DNA of 64,000 bases from the NCBI GenBank assembly GCA_021464415.1, contig CM038466.1, forward strand, positions 51,556,039-51,620,038, read 5' to 3'. How positions within the stretch are numbered: position 1 is the stretch's first letter; each line of letters starts with the position of its first letter. Made by a program: the position numbers and the translations under genes. Origin of the DNA: Lonicera japonica. Taxonomy: Eukaryota > Streptophyta > Magnoliopsida > Dipsacales > Caprifoliaceae. The notes beneath the pieces are model-generated. The model saw only the letters and a program-made list of their open reading frames with translations. It ran no database searches and was not told the origin of the DNA. This document shows, one piece after another, positions 13,506-27,621 of the stretch.

Positions 13506-15142
13506 TAAGGAATTTCGTCCTCAAAATTCTAACACGATAGTTCCGAGAACAAGGTATGCGCGGTTCCTGCGTAATTACTCTCTCTCTCTCTTCCTTAAAC
13601 GGAAAACCATAATTGCAACTGTAATGGATTTCAAACTTCAAGAATCAAAACAAGAAAGATAATCTTGTTGGACAATAAAGAAGAAAGGCCACATCATTTA
13701 GTTATCCAATTCACTCTTCCCCACAAGCAACAACTTCTTCAAGAGTCTCAATCGAAGAAGATACTAACTGAACACAAGGATTTTTCACCAGCCGATTCAC
13801 ATAAACGAAGTACTTGAAAATAGAACTTCTTTTCAATACCTTTTCTCCCTCATCCAATTTATCGAGCAATGCATCAATCCCATCCTCATCAACCTGTTCC
13901 TTAACCGTCACGTTCTTCGAGAGAGTTTTCAACTGTGAGCGTCCACACAAGCAATTTCATCAAAACTTATCTTGAATCATCTATCGAGTTTCTCTAACTC
14001 AAAAATCTCATGTTTTAACGCTCGGTTAATATTGAGAAACATGGTGAAGTCAACAAATCCAAGGAACTATTCAGAAAATCACCCTCATAATAGTGAAGAA
14101 CCTTGCTCGTCATTTCCTGAAGATCTTAAATAACAGTTGCCTTCCTTATGAAATCATCATCTTTCAGCAAAGTGCGCTCTACCCACTCGTAGAACTCGTC
14201 GTTCGTACACTACTTCAAAATTTTCTTTGACTCGACATAGACATTCTACTCAAAATCCGCCTCTTAATGGCTTTAGAAGTTTCCAACTTAAGAAACTTGG
14301 AATGATCATTTCAAAACACGGGGATAGTTATGCTAGCGAATGTATTACTTCCTTGAAGGCTGTTCTTAGCTTTAGGCAATTTCTGAATAAGAAATGAAAT
14401 TGGATTTTACATTTTCTCTTCCAAAGGCAACGAATGTACGTCTCTGGGAATTTCATTAGGGAATCCCATACGCATAAAACAAAACAAACAAAATATGGTA
14501 AATTATTCTAGTCAAGCTCTTACGAGGTTCCACAGTTTTTCGAGGGCATAACTCATGCCTACTATGATAATTCCAACAACTTCTTGAGCTAGGACAAGTC
14601 TCGACCTTTATGTAAATATAAGACGGAGGAGAAATGGCAGTGGAAACAAGGTCTTCCTCTCATGGTCAAGTGTTGAATCCCCTCCTGAAGGGTTTGTCAA
14701 AGATAAGAACTAATAATAATGGAATTCAGAGTACTGATTCAATCTTTAGGCTAGAATCAAGTATGAAATAGGAAAATCCCAAACTTTGAAATTTCTAACT
14801 ATTCAGTACCTAAATTATTGGAATGGAGTAGTAAAATTCTCACCTGAATACTCATTCTGAACTTAAGATATTACTTTATGCTCCAAACTTCCTTTAGTGA
14901 AATCTCGCTTCACTACTATCCCATACACCACCATAGGTAGTTGCCCGCTGAGAAAGGTGAAAACAATTCTTTGAAGTATTCATATCATAGGTGCTAATTG
15001 TGTAAAGGCCAAACCATAGCCCGCCTCATCTCTCAAAAGCGCTATACTTTCCTATTCTGAGGAAAGTTCTGAAAACATGGTTCGCTCAACCACAACTGTC
15101 AAATTTTTCCAAGAGGATTCACTTCTAACCCCTTTCTAAATA

Positions 15143-15520
15143 GAATCCTTATGGCCTTTTTTTGTAAATGTTTTGAGATTAGTTTTTAAGTTGAGTTTTT
15201 AAAATATGGTGTTTGGTAGAATTTAGAAGTATGTTGAAAAGTGGATTTGGTTTTTTTTTTTGTTTTTTCGACCAACTAAAAATCTCATAAAAAAATTTCA
15301 AAAACTAGTCAAAATGGATTTTATTTTATAGATCTGGATGAGTATGTTTTAAATATATATTTTTTATTTAATTTTGACTTTTGAATTTAAAGTTATGGCG
15401 TTTTAAAAGTTTTTTTAGAGAGAGAAAGTAAAGTTAAGGTTTTTTGGAAAGTGTAAAAGTATAGTTGATTTTGAGTTAAGTTTTTAAAATTTGGATAAAA
15501 ACAAAAAATAGATAGGTACC
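15143..15520. mobile_element. Possible MITE inserted in the internal region
   Basis: A markedly AT-rich block begins GGCCTTTTTTTGTAAATG and ends GGTACCAAACAGGGGC. The ends are only weakly inverted repeats (about 12 of 17 positions). The sharp composition change against both flanks is the main support. Confidence 0.3.
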
Positions 15521-15989
15521 AAACAGGGGCTTAAAGTCTAGATACGATATAATAAACAGACGTAGGAACGCTTCGAAAGATTAGTCACCCTGACCGTAAA
15601 TCGACAAGTCGCCGAGCTTTCACTGCGTTACTCTGATAGGTCCATCTAACCAAAAAGGAACGAAATCTCACTTCAAACGAATTCGTGGTGTGCTTATATC
15701 ATAGTGGAAGAATAAGTTCGCAGACTAGTAAAAAGTGTGACACACCTCGAGGATACTACTGAGGATTTTCTCCCTTCACCATAGGGAACCAAGTATTTCA
15801 TAGATAAATCGAATACAATGGTTATTAAACGGTTCTCTCATCTTCCATGCAAACTTTCTTAGCTAGAAAAACGAGAATTAGACTCAAGAAAAATGAATAA
15901 ACCAGCCTCAAAGGAGGACACGTTGGGTAAATCGTATCACATATATATGTCTTCTACTTCGAGGAAACAACAGATATAGGAACTTACAA

Positions 15990-16095
15990 GGCACTGGAAC
16001 CATAGGAGGTTCACATATCATGTATGTAGATATAATATATCTCAAAGGGCATGATTGATGTAAATGATACGTGAACATCCTATGGTTCCAGTGCC
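15990..16095. repeat. 25-bp near-perfect inverted repeat (hairpin)
   Basis: Arms 15990-16014 and 16071-16095 are complementary at 24 of 25 positions (GGCACTGGAACCATAGGAGG core) around a 56-base loop. Confidence 0.9.
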
Positions 16096-16759
16096 TCGCC
16101 TCCAAAAATTGGAAGCAGTCTTTTAACGTAGGCATTCTCTCAAGTTTAGTGATCTCTAATATAATATGAAAGTTCACCCGTATTAGTATAATCGGGTAGG
16201 AATGATCCTTATGGTCTCACTTCGCAACTAAACTAACAAACTTAAGCGCGGCCGTACGAATAAGGAGAAGAACGATCAACCATATACTAGGATGAGAATC
16301 AAAGAAAAGCAATGGGTAAGCGTAAGGAATGGGACTTTAGCAGCCACTCTGATATGAGTATACCACGTTCTAGCCTCAGCCAGCAATAGTGGACTGGCGA
16401 TTTATAAGATAGTCAACCGTTGACCGGCGGATAACTATAACATAATCCATCAGTCGCCTTTTTGCTCACTTGGTGGTAGAACTAATCCTGAGTACAAAAC
16501 TATATGTATAACAGGTGAAATAGGAGTCAATAACTAAAATAGTTTGCAAGGGAGGCCAAAAGAATTAGACAAAAACTTTGTAGGTGGATGTAGTCAAGAT
16601 AGACTAACATATCGCTTCACGATTCTCCTATTTTTCAATATTCTAACGGTAGAAATATCTATTGCACGAAAATTTATCAATATCAAGGAACACTGCCATG
16701 GTTCACCTCTTTAAATTCGGATCTACCCATAAACCCCGCGAAGAATCACCAAACCTATA

Positions 16760-16771
16760 CCTCTGATACCA
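16760..16771 (-). other. Primer binding site, tRNA-iMet type
   Basis: The minus strand reads TGGTATCAGAGG, 3 bases after the LTR end. Eleven of twelve bases match the 3' end complement of plant initiator tRNA-Met (recalled TGGTATCAGAGC). Confidence 0.8.
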
Positions 16772-16774
16772 ACT

Positions 16775-19700
16775 TGTGACGCCCCGAATCCCGTTCCGAG
16801 ATTTTTACCTCCGGGACCTGGTTAATCACGGATGCCGTGCGCGACAGTGGGTTAAAATATTAAAATCACAACCTTTTTAAAATCTTTTTCTTGGATAAAA
16901 ATTGATCCATTTGAAAAACCCGTTTTATAAAATTTCGGCATGAGGTGTTTGTTTGAACAACAATCCGCCCTGTAAAATTTGAAACAATTTTTAAATAAAT
17001 AAAATTTTCAATCACAATTCCTCCAATGAGGTCCCAATTCAAGTTAAAATTATACATCATTTTCAATAATTATACATATAATCAACTTAAAGCTCAAATA
17101 TACAAACGATATTTGAAACTAGTAAAAGACAAGTCGTTTACAGACGACTATACATATTTAAGGTAATCAGAGGTCTTAGAATTCATAATCGTGCCATCCC
17201 CCGAGAGGTACCTATAAAACTGGATTGAAAATAGGAGTGAGCCGAACACGGGCTCAGTGGAAACTATATAGATTGTATATATAAAATTATACGTTGCAAA
17301 AGAATGCGTGTAAGGTGTAGTAATGAAAGTAATTTCATTTATAATAAAAATCATATTATTACATGCCTGCCAATGCTTTCCCATCCCCGAAATATCATAA
17401 GATATACACTCAATAAAAATACAATTGAAAACTAGCTACAAACTTAAAATAGCTATAAGCTCATCCATGCGGTGAAAGAAACATCGTTCAGATACAAATA
17501 ACCTTTAGTAAGAAATATATATATATACAAGAATCCATTGGCTAGTTTATACAGCGTGGCATCATAACTGTATCATCTAAAAACCCCTTTCTCTCTCTCT
17601 CGGCGATCATCTCAAAAACTCGCAACTATCCAAGCGTTCGCCAGATCTACATTTCGTGGCATTTAATCCACGTGACAGCAGGGCCTCTCGTTCGTTTCCG
17701 TGCACGATTTCGGGTCTTTCACCTAGGGGCACCCAGTCCCAACTTACGGCCCCAACCTTTAGAGACCAACCTGGGACCTACCATGGACTAGCGCAATAAC
17801 GCATATATCTATATATATACAACTGTGTATCAGCTCAACCGATGAACCACTGTATCAAATAACTAATGTAACGGTTCATATCGAACTCATCAACTAGCCA
17901 ATAAGAATAAAAGTGATGAAAAGATATCTTTAGTTCAAACATATACTTAATACACCTATACTTGTGTAAAATCATAATTATCACTTACAATAAAATATCA
18001 GAAATCCTCATACTTGACTCAAAGATGCGTTCAACATTTATATACATCAAAATACAGACATATATATATATATATATCAAACTTACTTTTCCAAATATCA
18101 CATAAGTTATGTCCCTCAAAGACAACTCATAGCTCACGTAGCCACCAAGGCTATACGCTACGGTCATAACCAAATGGTATGATATGGTGTCCAAATCCAT
18201 GAATATATATATATATATATATGTTCCAACATATATGGTTATGTCTCATATATATATACAGCAAATTAAAAGGTTGTATATATGTTGTACTTAAACTCAC
18301 TTCGCCCAGTCCTTTAACTATTAGCTTAATAAAGAATACCATCCGTATGGGGAGTCTCATAGAGTGCCATCACATAGGCTCCAAGCCGGGTATAATATAT
18401 TTTACAAACTTTAAGTTCAATATAAACTTCCCCATATGTTTACTGTATTTAGTTTACTCAAAATAAATTTATAAATCTGCCCAGCATAGTTACAGACTGG
18501 CGAGTAGTAAAAAAATCTCATAAATAAGAGGATAATAGTCAAAGTATAACAATAACATCGCAAACACAAGTAATTATACCCATAACATACTTTTAATTCT
18601 ATATATATAGGATCTTATATATATATATCAAAGTTACTACTTGCTATCGTACTCGTATAAGTGGGTCGTATGCGAAATATGCTTAAAACTCGCTTGAAAT
18701 TGGGGCTTTTGGTACAAACATCATAATCAAGTTATAGGCAATCAAAATCGACTAAATAATCGAAATAAAACAACCCAAACCCCATGAACATGCTAATTTG
18801 AAAATTCAAGTTAAAAGTTCAAACTTTGGTTTGATTCTTAGCCAATAATATGTAAAACTAAATAAATGAGTTTGTATACTATTGTTCCCACATATTGAGG
18901 GTTAATCCCTTAGAGAATCGCGACAAAATTAAGCCGGGCTGAGCAAACAGCGAGCTTTCCCATTTTAGCCATGGAAGAAGGTGGAGAAGATGGAGGAGAC
19001 GATGAATAGTGCTCGGTGGTGGCGGAGAAGGAAGAGCGTAGGTTGATACCTCAAATCATGCGCAAAAACCCCCAAATCACCTCTCCTTTCTCTATTTATG
19101 AGCTCTCATGAGTTTGTGAAGAAATGAGGAAAAAATGGAGAAGTTACGTATATATATATAAACTGTTGCTACTTTAATTTTACGGAGTACTGTTCACGCG
19201 CGTGGGTTTGTGGCACTGAACTTTGAACGTCCGTAACTTCTCGCTCGAAAGTCCGATTGGGTGAACTTTATGTCCACGGAAAGCTTATTCGGAGCTCTAC
19301 AACTTCCTAAAAATAAGTGTTTCCAAATTCTGGACAGATAATTCTCAAAAATTCGATGAAGTCGGCGCGTTAATGTTACCAAATAACAACTAATAACGAT
19401 TGACTTATTTTGCGCTCAGTTTCGACCTAGTAAAAATCTGAATTTTCCTTTGGCAGAAACACGAAAGTTGTAGATTACTTAAAAATCTAGGGTACCAAGT
19501 TAGCGGAAACTCAATCTGAAAAGGAATGAAGGAGTTATGCTTCCTCCAAGTTAACCAAAAATTATGAAGTCGAGTAAATTGAAAACTTGTAATCTACATT
19601 CAGATTTCGACTCAAACAACCCGAAATGACTTACAATTATTCTAACATGCTTAAATATAGTAATGTAGCTCATTGGAAGCCTTCGAGCCATTTCGATCCT

Positions 19701-19792
19701 TTCGGAGCAAAATATGACTATCCGAAGTCCACGTTTGCCTTACACGCGACTTGTATCGTGATTTTCGATAAATGGAGGCACATGGTGTTACA
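16775..19792 (-). repeat. 5' LTR of the minus-strand element (3018 bp)
   Basis: Uninterrupted copy of the LTR. It preserves the pre-insertion sequence at 18060-18090 where the sister LTR carries the 2.7-kb insertion. Within it, 18180-18260 and 18600-18630 hold AT dinucleotide runs. Confidence 0.85.
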
Positions 19793-19847
19793 TTGGTGTT
19801 GTGGCTACATAATTAGGGGTCGAAGGTGTTTTGGCTACATAATTAGG

Positions 19848-19981
19848 GGACATTTGATTCGGTGGCAAGTTGCCAGGTTGAAGGTTCACATCTGGTGACA
19901 ATTTACCGAGTTAGTAATAACAATTCGGCCAAAAGTTGCCATTTAAGTCAAGTCAGTGAAACATTACTGAATCAAATGTCC
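19848..19981. mobile_element. Small MITE (134 bp)
   Basis: Perfect 13-bp terminal inverted repeats, GGACATTTGATTC at the left and GAATCAAATGTCC at the right, enclose a non-coding interior. Just upstream, the phrase GGCTACATAATTAGGGG occurs twice in tandem (about 19803-19848). Confidence 0.6.
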
Positions 19982-22808
19982 AATTTCGGCAATGAGCCAC
20001 CAACTCGGTGTTTAAATTTTGAGTGTCCTTTGTGATGGTATTGATCATTAATGATAGAAAATATAGTGTTAGGGCTACATTGGTGTCCCACTACAAATTA
20101 GAGGTGTATATAATGTCACCCTTTTTAAAACTCTCTCAAAACATGTGTAAAAATATATGTCTTAAAGTCCCTTACCCTATGGGTCTTTTTATATATATAA
20201 AAGTATATAGACCAACTCACTTTAGGAAAATGTTTTATTTATAGCCAAAAGCATAATTAATTTAAAATCCTTTTCAAAATAAAAAACTTGCTTTAAAATG
20301 AATTTTTGCAATAAAAAATTCCTCAACGTAGAAATTGGTGCCGGATCAGTTCACATTAACAAAATGTGTACTGGTTCACCATTATACGTCGGACTGGTCC
20401 AGAAACACAAATGTGTACCGATCCAAATAAATGAAAACCAATTTCTTTAAACGCTGAACTAGTCTAACAATCAAACATGTACCGGTCCGATTTGGGCTTT
20501 TTCAAAACTCTCAGAAAATTTTTAAAACTTATGAAGTTGATTTAAAAACACATTGAATTTAGCTTTTATGAAAATAACCGACACCTTAGGAAAAAACAAA
20601 TTCAAATGCCAATACTCACCGTATCTATCTTGATGTAATCTTTTAATGCATTACTTCAATAGCTTAGCTTGCTTGTAATTCTTCAGATTTAATCTTGAAC
20701 GACTCAAACAACTTATAAGAAAACAAGTTTTTGTTGAAGGAATACAATCAATACAATTTTAAACTTTACAGTGTGCTGAGGTGGCCATGCATGAATAGTG
20801 AGGTTCATGTCCATTGGGAACCATGAATTGTGCTAGTTTATTAGTGGGCCTTACAGGATTCTGATGACTATGGTTTCTTAAAAGCCCTTGAACCGTGTGG
20901 TTCTTTCTCTAAAGTTTATTCTATATTATAAGAGAAGGAAACATCACATCATCAATTTATCAACTCAATGATCCACGTTTAGTTACAATAAACAAGATAT
21001 TTTTTGGGCCATTGGATGTGTTTTCAAAACGCCAAATCAAGTAAATCAACAATTTTTTCTCCCTCTTACTTTTCCAATCTATTCTCTCTCCCACTTTTCT
21101 CTCTCATTAACTTATTTCTAAAATTTAAAATACAATAACTTTAAATACAAAAGATAGAAATTATTAAAATTTGCATATTTGAAATTTACTAATCCATGCC
21201 TATATATTTATGTATAAAAGAAAAAAAATTAAAGAAAAGCTATTGTAACCCACTTTTCTCTCTTTAAACATATATATTTTTTCTTCATTTACCTACATTC
21301 AAATCACTTTACACAATTTATTCGTTTCAAATCCAGTTATAACCTAATTCTTCTTTTAATTTAAAAATATAAAAAGATCGATATATGTTTTTATTTAATC
21401 TTTTACAAACTTAATAGTTTATTTTATTTTATTTAAAATATATATATATATATATATTACTTTTGTATGCCAATGTTACTACCAATGGTACCATATATTT
21501 ACAATTAAAATTTGAAAATATGTAATGTTGTTATATGTATGGTGAATGAATAGGGATGGAAAATGGCACAACCCTTCCTTCTCTGAAAATGTTTAATCTT
21601 TTAAATTTTTTAATATTTTTAGAGAACATTACTTTTGTAAACTAACATTAATACCATATGGTACCATCTGTTTATAATTAAAATTTTATAAATATATAAT
21701 GTCATTGTAATAATAATGAGATATATTAATTTTTCAAAATATTTATTTTTATATATATTAGTGAATGATTAGTGATGACAAATTAACTCAACAAGACCTT
21801 AATAAAGTGGTGAAACGGGGGCAAATTCGAGTTTTTCAATTAAAAATCACATCAATCTGATCGGATCCAATATATCGTTTGGTATCTCGAGTTTAGTTTT
21901 AACAAACTCCTCCCCCCGGCGCTTAACAGTTAAATAGGTTATGTATACAGTTTTCTAATTATATGTTTTAAGTTGCATGTTGTTTAAATATTAAGCATTT
22001 TTTGCTCAATTTCACTATTTTTAATTATTAATATTTTTTACATCGCCGTGCCGTTTGGCATGAATAATAGTGGAAGAGAAGTCCGGTGATATAGATGATG
22101 TTTTAGAAGGACGGTTATCCTGGACTAGGGTTTAATTTTTTGGGTTAACTTAGATATAATAATATGATATGTTAGATACTTTGTAATTGGTTAACCTATT
22201 AAGTAATAGTATAGTTATGAGAAAAGATGTTTCTGAAAAAACTAATATTAAAAAGAGTGGGTTAACAGCTTAAGTTTGGTTAACCTATTCCATATATTTT
22301 CTACATTACTTTTATTTTGTTCATCCATATTTACTTGTTGGCTTATTGATGATTGTAAATTCCTTTTGTTGCCTTTGTTGGGTGTTATATATATATTTAA
22401 ATACTTTCTATAACTTCTTTACTAAAATACATTAACTTTAATTTAAGATATTTGTGCCAATAAGGAGAGAAAAGATAATCCAAATCAAAAGAATTTAGAG
22501 AGAAGAGTTATAGTGACAGTCATAATCAAGGGCATGCAGTCTGTTTAGTAACATTGCCCTTGTTTTTTCTGTTTTTTTAACTTGCAAATTAAAATATCCT
22601 AAACTTCAAAATTACAAGCAATTACATTATTGGAGTTTAAGCACACTCAAATTTATGTAATCCACAATGGGGCTGCAGGGCCATGTTGTGGTTGCCTTCC
22701 AGCTCTTCTATGGAATGATTAATTTTAAGGGACATAAATTTTTGGCATTACAGCTGGTTAATTGATATAAGGGCATTGTATTGGTTCGACAAGTATTATA
22801 ATAATATT
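19982..22808. other. Intergenic; diffuse duplications only
   Basis: No gene recognised. 20070-20120 is inverted relative to 7680-7730. Around 21460-21570 and 21630-21790 two related segments share CAATTAAAATTT and ATGGTACCATNTNTTTA phrases, suggesting an old local duplication. Confidence 0.45.
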
Positions 22809-23700
22809 TAGAGTAAACTAGACAAATAACTCATAAAGTATGAGTTCGGTTTCACTTTGGCCTCTCACGTTTCGCTTTGACTCTTTTGTCCACTTTGGCA
22901 GTTAAAATTGACAAAATGGTCATGTGCACCACATGAACATTTTCAAGAGCACTTTGGTCAAACTACTAAAAACTAACACGATCCTTCCCAAAAAGAGTGA
23001 AAAAAACTATTATGAGAATTGAAGGCACAAAGAAAAAAAAACAACTATTATGTTTACGGATATTTTAGTACAAATAAGAGTTTATTTGCTTTTATCTTTT
23101 TCACCTTTTCTTCTTTTTTCCTTTGTCATAGAAGGAAATGTTAGTTTTCAATAGTTGGACCAAGATACTTTTAAAAATGGTCAAGTGTTATGCACAAAAT
23201 CATTTTCAATTAACTTAATTTAACAGCCAAAATAGACAAATGGCCAAAGAAAATGGTCATTTGCACCACACATGACCATTTTTAAGAGTATTTTTAGTCA
23301 AACTGCTAAAATCTAACTCATTCCTTCCATGAAAGACCTAAAATAATCAAGAGAATGCACATAAAAAAAAGAAAAAAAAATACTACTAACATTTTTAGGG
23401 ATATTTTAGTATAAATAAGAGTGTTTTTTTTGGCTTTTATCTTTGTTGCTTTCTCTTATTTTTTTTCTTTTTTCATGGAGGGAAATGTTAGTTTTCAATA
23501 GTTAGACCAAGACATTTTTAAAAATAATCATATGTGATGCACAAGACGATTTTCAATTAACTTTAACAGCTAAAGTGTCTTGAAGGGTTAAAAAGAAACT
23601 CAATCAATAATTTAATTAGTTAAATGTCACTTTTAAAGTTGAAGGCCAAAGTGAAACTATTCCCGTAATTTAGAGGTCATTTTCATAGTACTTTACACTA
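22809..23700. mobile_element. Foldback-type element containing a tandemly doubled hairpin
   Basis: The left end (TAGAGTAAACTAG then TTTCACTTTGGCC) is the imperfect inverse of the right end (GGCCAAAGTGAAA then TACTTTACACTA). Inside, a unit of about 335 bp occurs twice (about 22900-23228 and 23229-23580). Each unit is itself an imperfect hairpin: a TGGTCAAACTACTAAAAACTAAC arm is answered by GTTAGTTTTCAATAGTTGGACCA. There is no coding capacity. Confidence 0.6.
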
Positions 23701-26150
23701 ATCTTTAAAATAGCGGGTCTGGCCAGACTTTAAAAACTTTTCTCCTTAGCTATCATGGTACATTATTTGTTGCCTTTTTTCTATTTCAATGTCTAAACAT
23801 TTAAATGTTAAATGTAATTTTTTTATTTTTTTACTCTTAAATATATTTTCATTGTTTAATTTCATTCATACAAATTTAATTGACTGGATATTAATAATGG
23901 AATTAACTCCTGAACTATCATGGTATATTATTTGTTGCTTTTTTTGTATTTCAGTGAAACATTTAAATGTTGAATGTAATGAAATTTAAAAAAAAAATTA
24001 TGTTGGATTAAACTTTAAATATATATTCTTTGTTTCATTCGTGCAAATTTAATTGACTGGATATTAATAATGGAACTCCCGGCAACAAAATTTAACTAAA
24101 TATAGAAACTGAAAATAAAGAAAAATTCTTGTCGTATTTAGAGTTGCATATATAATGGTTTAAATTACACCTGATGTAAAAAAAAAATAGTTTTAGACCT
24201 GTTAATAACTTTTTCTTAACTTCATAATTCATCAATCTAACAACTAAATTAGATCAATCATTGTTATATATCAAAGATCCATGCAAAAAATCAAATTAAT
24301 TGGAGATGCAAAAATCCTCCATCATAATGATGTTATGTATATATTAAATTATGAGCCTTTAAAAAATTAAGAAAATTAAGCATCGTAATTATATGTTTAC
24401 ACATATCTGATTGTTTTGAGACTTTACATAATTGATAAACACGATAAAAAAAAAAGGGTTTTATCTAGCAGTGGAATCGACAAATTATAAATATGAGAAA
24501 AAGTGGCAAATGGGTATAAATTTTTTTAATCTTATATCAATATAACTTAAACATTCCCATATATATATATATATATATATTTCTACTTATTTAAATTCAA
24601 ATTAAAATTTATATATATTTTTCAAACTTAATCATTGCATCAAACTCACATAGAAAACTTGGTCACTGTTGCGATCTAAGTAACTGTTCCTTATGCATCA
24701 ATTCATTAGACTTGTTTAATGCATGTATAATATTTTATTCTTCTGATGAATGAGGTAACATGATGTATTTTTAATTTGGGACATCTTAAAAGAAGTATCT
24801 TTAATCTATTTAAATTGATGGCCCTATTATGATTTCATTACGCTTTAAGGAAACACTCATTTTGACATAGTAAGATAATTCATAAATATATGTAATATTA
24901 GATTCAACTTAATTTATAATGAAAATATGTACAAATTATCTTATGTTATGAAATTTAGCGTGTATATTTATATATATAATATGGAGTTAAGTTATAAAGA
25001 GGGATTATATCACTTAAACAAAAAGAATGAATTACCATTTAGAGCGATAAATCGATAAAATTTTTTTATAAGAATTTGTAAAGATGATCTATATAGTGAG
25101 TAGATTACCTCCACAAAAATTCAACCTAGAAGTTATTGTTTTGAAAAATTGATATATATATATATGTACATTTTTGGATGTTAAATTTTTTGATGATCAT
25201 CTAAGTTGAATTTTTTTTTATGAAATTTAGTGGAGGTGATTTACTCATAATATAAATCACCTCTATAAAATCTTATGAAAAAATTCATCCAAATACTCCT
25301 CCAAAGCAAAACTATTACTTTGGGACAGTAGATATTATAATTTGAGAGGACAGTAAGTCCTAATATCTGCCTCTTAACGTAGAAAAAAAATGCATATATA
25401 TAATATTAATAATTCTATATTTAAGATGAATTGTCATCCCATAATTATATAAAGAGTTAAAGTGAAACCCCTCTTCCCCAAATAATGAGGACATACCTAG
25501 CTCACTTAGTGCGTAATATTACTTATATAATATTAGTAAGTACCATATATGTATTGTGTTGACCTCTTTTGCATTATGTTAAATTTTTTTAAAAAAAATT
25601 GATTCACAAATATATTTTTTTCAAATGCACTAATTTAAATCCACCGATAGTTGTATCACTTAACCATAATAGAGTAGTTTAGTGGTTAGACGCCTTAGGT
25701 TGAAAAAATCGACTCAATTTGAAGCTTCTTAAATCGAGTATCGACAAATACCAAAAAATTAGTGGCCAAAAGTTGATATATTTTAAGAAAATAAAGTAAT
25801 TGAGATGTACAAAAGTTGATCCAAACATTTTTAATATAAATAAACAAAAAGTCATATCACTTTAATTAGGAAAGTGCCAATGCCAAAAAAAGAAAAAAAA
25901 AAATTAAGATAGTGCTAGGTGTATTTATTATGATGCATTTTGTGTGTTTTACATTTGTATGCAAAACTGTTAAAGCCAACCAATCATATTCAATTTGACT
26001 TGTCAGATTTGTAATGCAGGAGGGGGTCATATCATGATGGGATTAAACTTGGCTTAGGAAGTGGACATTTTATTTTTTTTCTTTATATATATATATAATT
26101 CACAACAAAGTGATGGTTGGTCGTCATGAGTTTATAAAATCGAGTTCGAC
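23701..26150. other. Intergenic, nothing recognised
   Basis: AT-rich DNA with several AT dinucleotide runs (24560-24580, 25152-25165). Two related segments at 23760-23890 and 23920-24075 share ACATTTAAATGTT and TTTAATTGACTGGATATTAA. No gene. Confidence 0.5.
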
Positions 26151-26153
26151 TAA

Positions 26154-26616
26154 GGGTGTGTTTGATTGGGAGTATTTTTCATGGAAAATATCCATTTTCC
26201 ACTTGATTTGACAACTTAAGGTGTTTATTGGCTTTTTTTTCTAGGCAATTGAATCCCACTTTTGCCTCACACACTTACATTTTCCTTGTAAACAAGGAAA
26301 ATATTTTCTTTGGGGGGGCTAGTTTTTATTTTCCAGGCATTGCACGGTTTTCGAGACAACATTTTATCCATTTTCTACACTAAAAATGATCAAGATCAAT
26401 TAAACAAGATCCATTGACTATAAAATTATGTAAAAAAAAAAACCCATTTTTTCTACATTAAAAATGCCACAATACAACCAATATTTTCCGGGTAGAAAAT
26501 TAAGGCAATCAAACACACTACACTTCATTTTCCATGCAACTCAATTCTAGGCAATTCAATTACCGGTAACTTATTTTCTTTCCATGCAAATTCCACGCTT
26601 GCAATCAAACGCACCC
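26154..26616. mobile_element. MITE, PIF/Harbinger-like (463 bp) with TAA target duplication
   Basis: Termini GGGTGTGTTTGATTG and CAATCAAACGCACCC are inverted repeats with one mismatch. TAA lies directly outside both ends (26151-26153 and 26617-26619), as expected for TWA target sites. The interior is non-coding and rich in ATTTTCC/GGAAAAT self-complementary phrases. Confidence 0.75.
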
Positions 26617-26619
26617 TAA

Positions 26620-27621
26620 GAGTTTTTTAAGTTGAATCTCGATAGATACAAAATCTCTAGTAGCCAATGATTAGCACCATGAGTTACACAAAAATTAGTC
26701 CGAACACTTCTGGCTTAGACCAAAAAACATGTAAATAAATATTATAAATACTTAATTTTTATACAAATTGATGTAATACATTTTACTAAATTAATTGGGT
26801 CAAATGAGGCCACATATTTAATGAGTTATTTGTATTTATTTTATCCTCTTGATATAACTGTTTATACAAAAAGTTTGTAATAGTAGTTACTATATATATA
26901 TATATATATATATCACATGGACGATCCTCATTTAAAATTTTAATTGCCGTATGACATTCACTTTTAAATTTAATTTCTCAATAAAATCTTGTGAAATTAA
27001 TTTAACATATATAAAAATTATTTATACCATATTTTTATAAAAAAGCCTGTATTTTTAGTTTTTAAAATAGAAGATATTTTTTTCCTTAAAAGAAATTACC
27101 GTTTTCTTTAAAACCAACGTATTTATGGTTAATAAATGATTAATTGAATTAAGTGAATAAATTAATTTAACCAATATAAAATTTAGTAAAATTTTTTGAA
27201 ATTAATAAATTTAATTTTTTGAAATTAATTTAAATAAAATTTTGTACTAATTTTTATAAAAGAAATGACCGATTTCTTTAGAACCAACTTAATAAATGTA
27301 TATATTGTTAATACTTGATTAATTGAATTAAGTGAATAAATTAAGGGCAAGAGTGCTTAATAACAGTGAGTGGAGAGTAAGGACAGCCGGCAGAGAGAAG
27401 GTGATGATGTGGACGAACCCAGTGACGTGGCCGGACAGTAACAATAAATGAAAGAGAAAGAAAGACCGGTCAAACTTTCCAATAAAACTCTGCCTTTTTT
27501 ATTTTGAATGGTTCCGTTAACTCAGTCGTTAATTCCACAAAAGTTTTGGTGTCATCATCTTAGTTTAGTTTAGTTTAATTTGGAAACTAAAATGCCCTTT
27601 TCAACTACTGAATTTTCATTT
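26620..27621. other. Intergenic with a local duplication
   Basis: Segments near 27100-27170 and 27260-27345 repeat AATGATTAATTGAATTAAGTG-type sequence (GATTAATTGAATTAAGTGAA). The sequence turns less AT-rich at 27360-27480 without a recognisable coding region. Confidence 0.45.

Larger units (their letters stand above)
13494..16774 (-). other. Internal region of the LARD-like element, no coding domain recognised
   Basis: About 3.3 kb between the LTRs. The longest minus frames (13950-13711, 79 codons; 16177-15908, 89 codons) show no gag, protease, RT, RNase H or integrase motif. This is too short for a complete gag-pol. It also contains a 25-bp inverted repeat (15990-16095) and a possible inserted AT-rich element (15143-15520). 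Confidence 0.6.

Noticed and set aside
13288..13662. 124-codon + strand ORF across the LTR end
   Set aside because: It spans the LTR and polypurine tract on the strand opposite to the element and has no recognisable domain.
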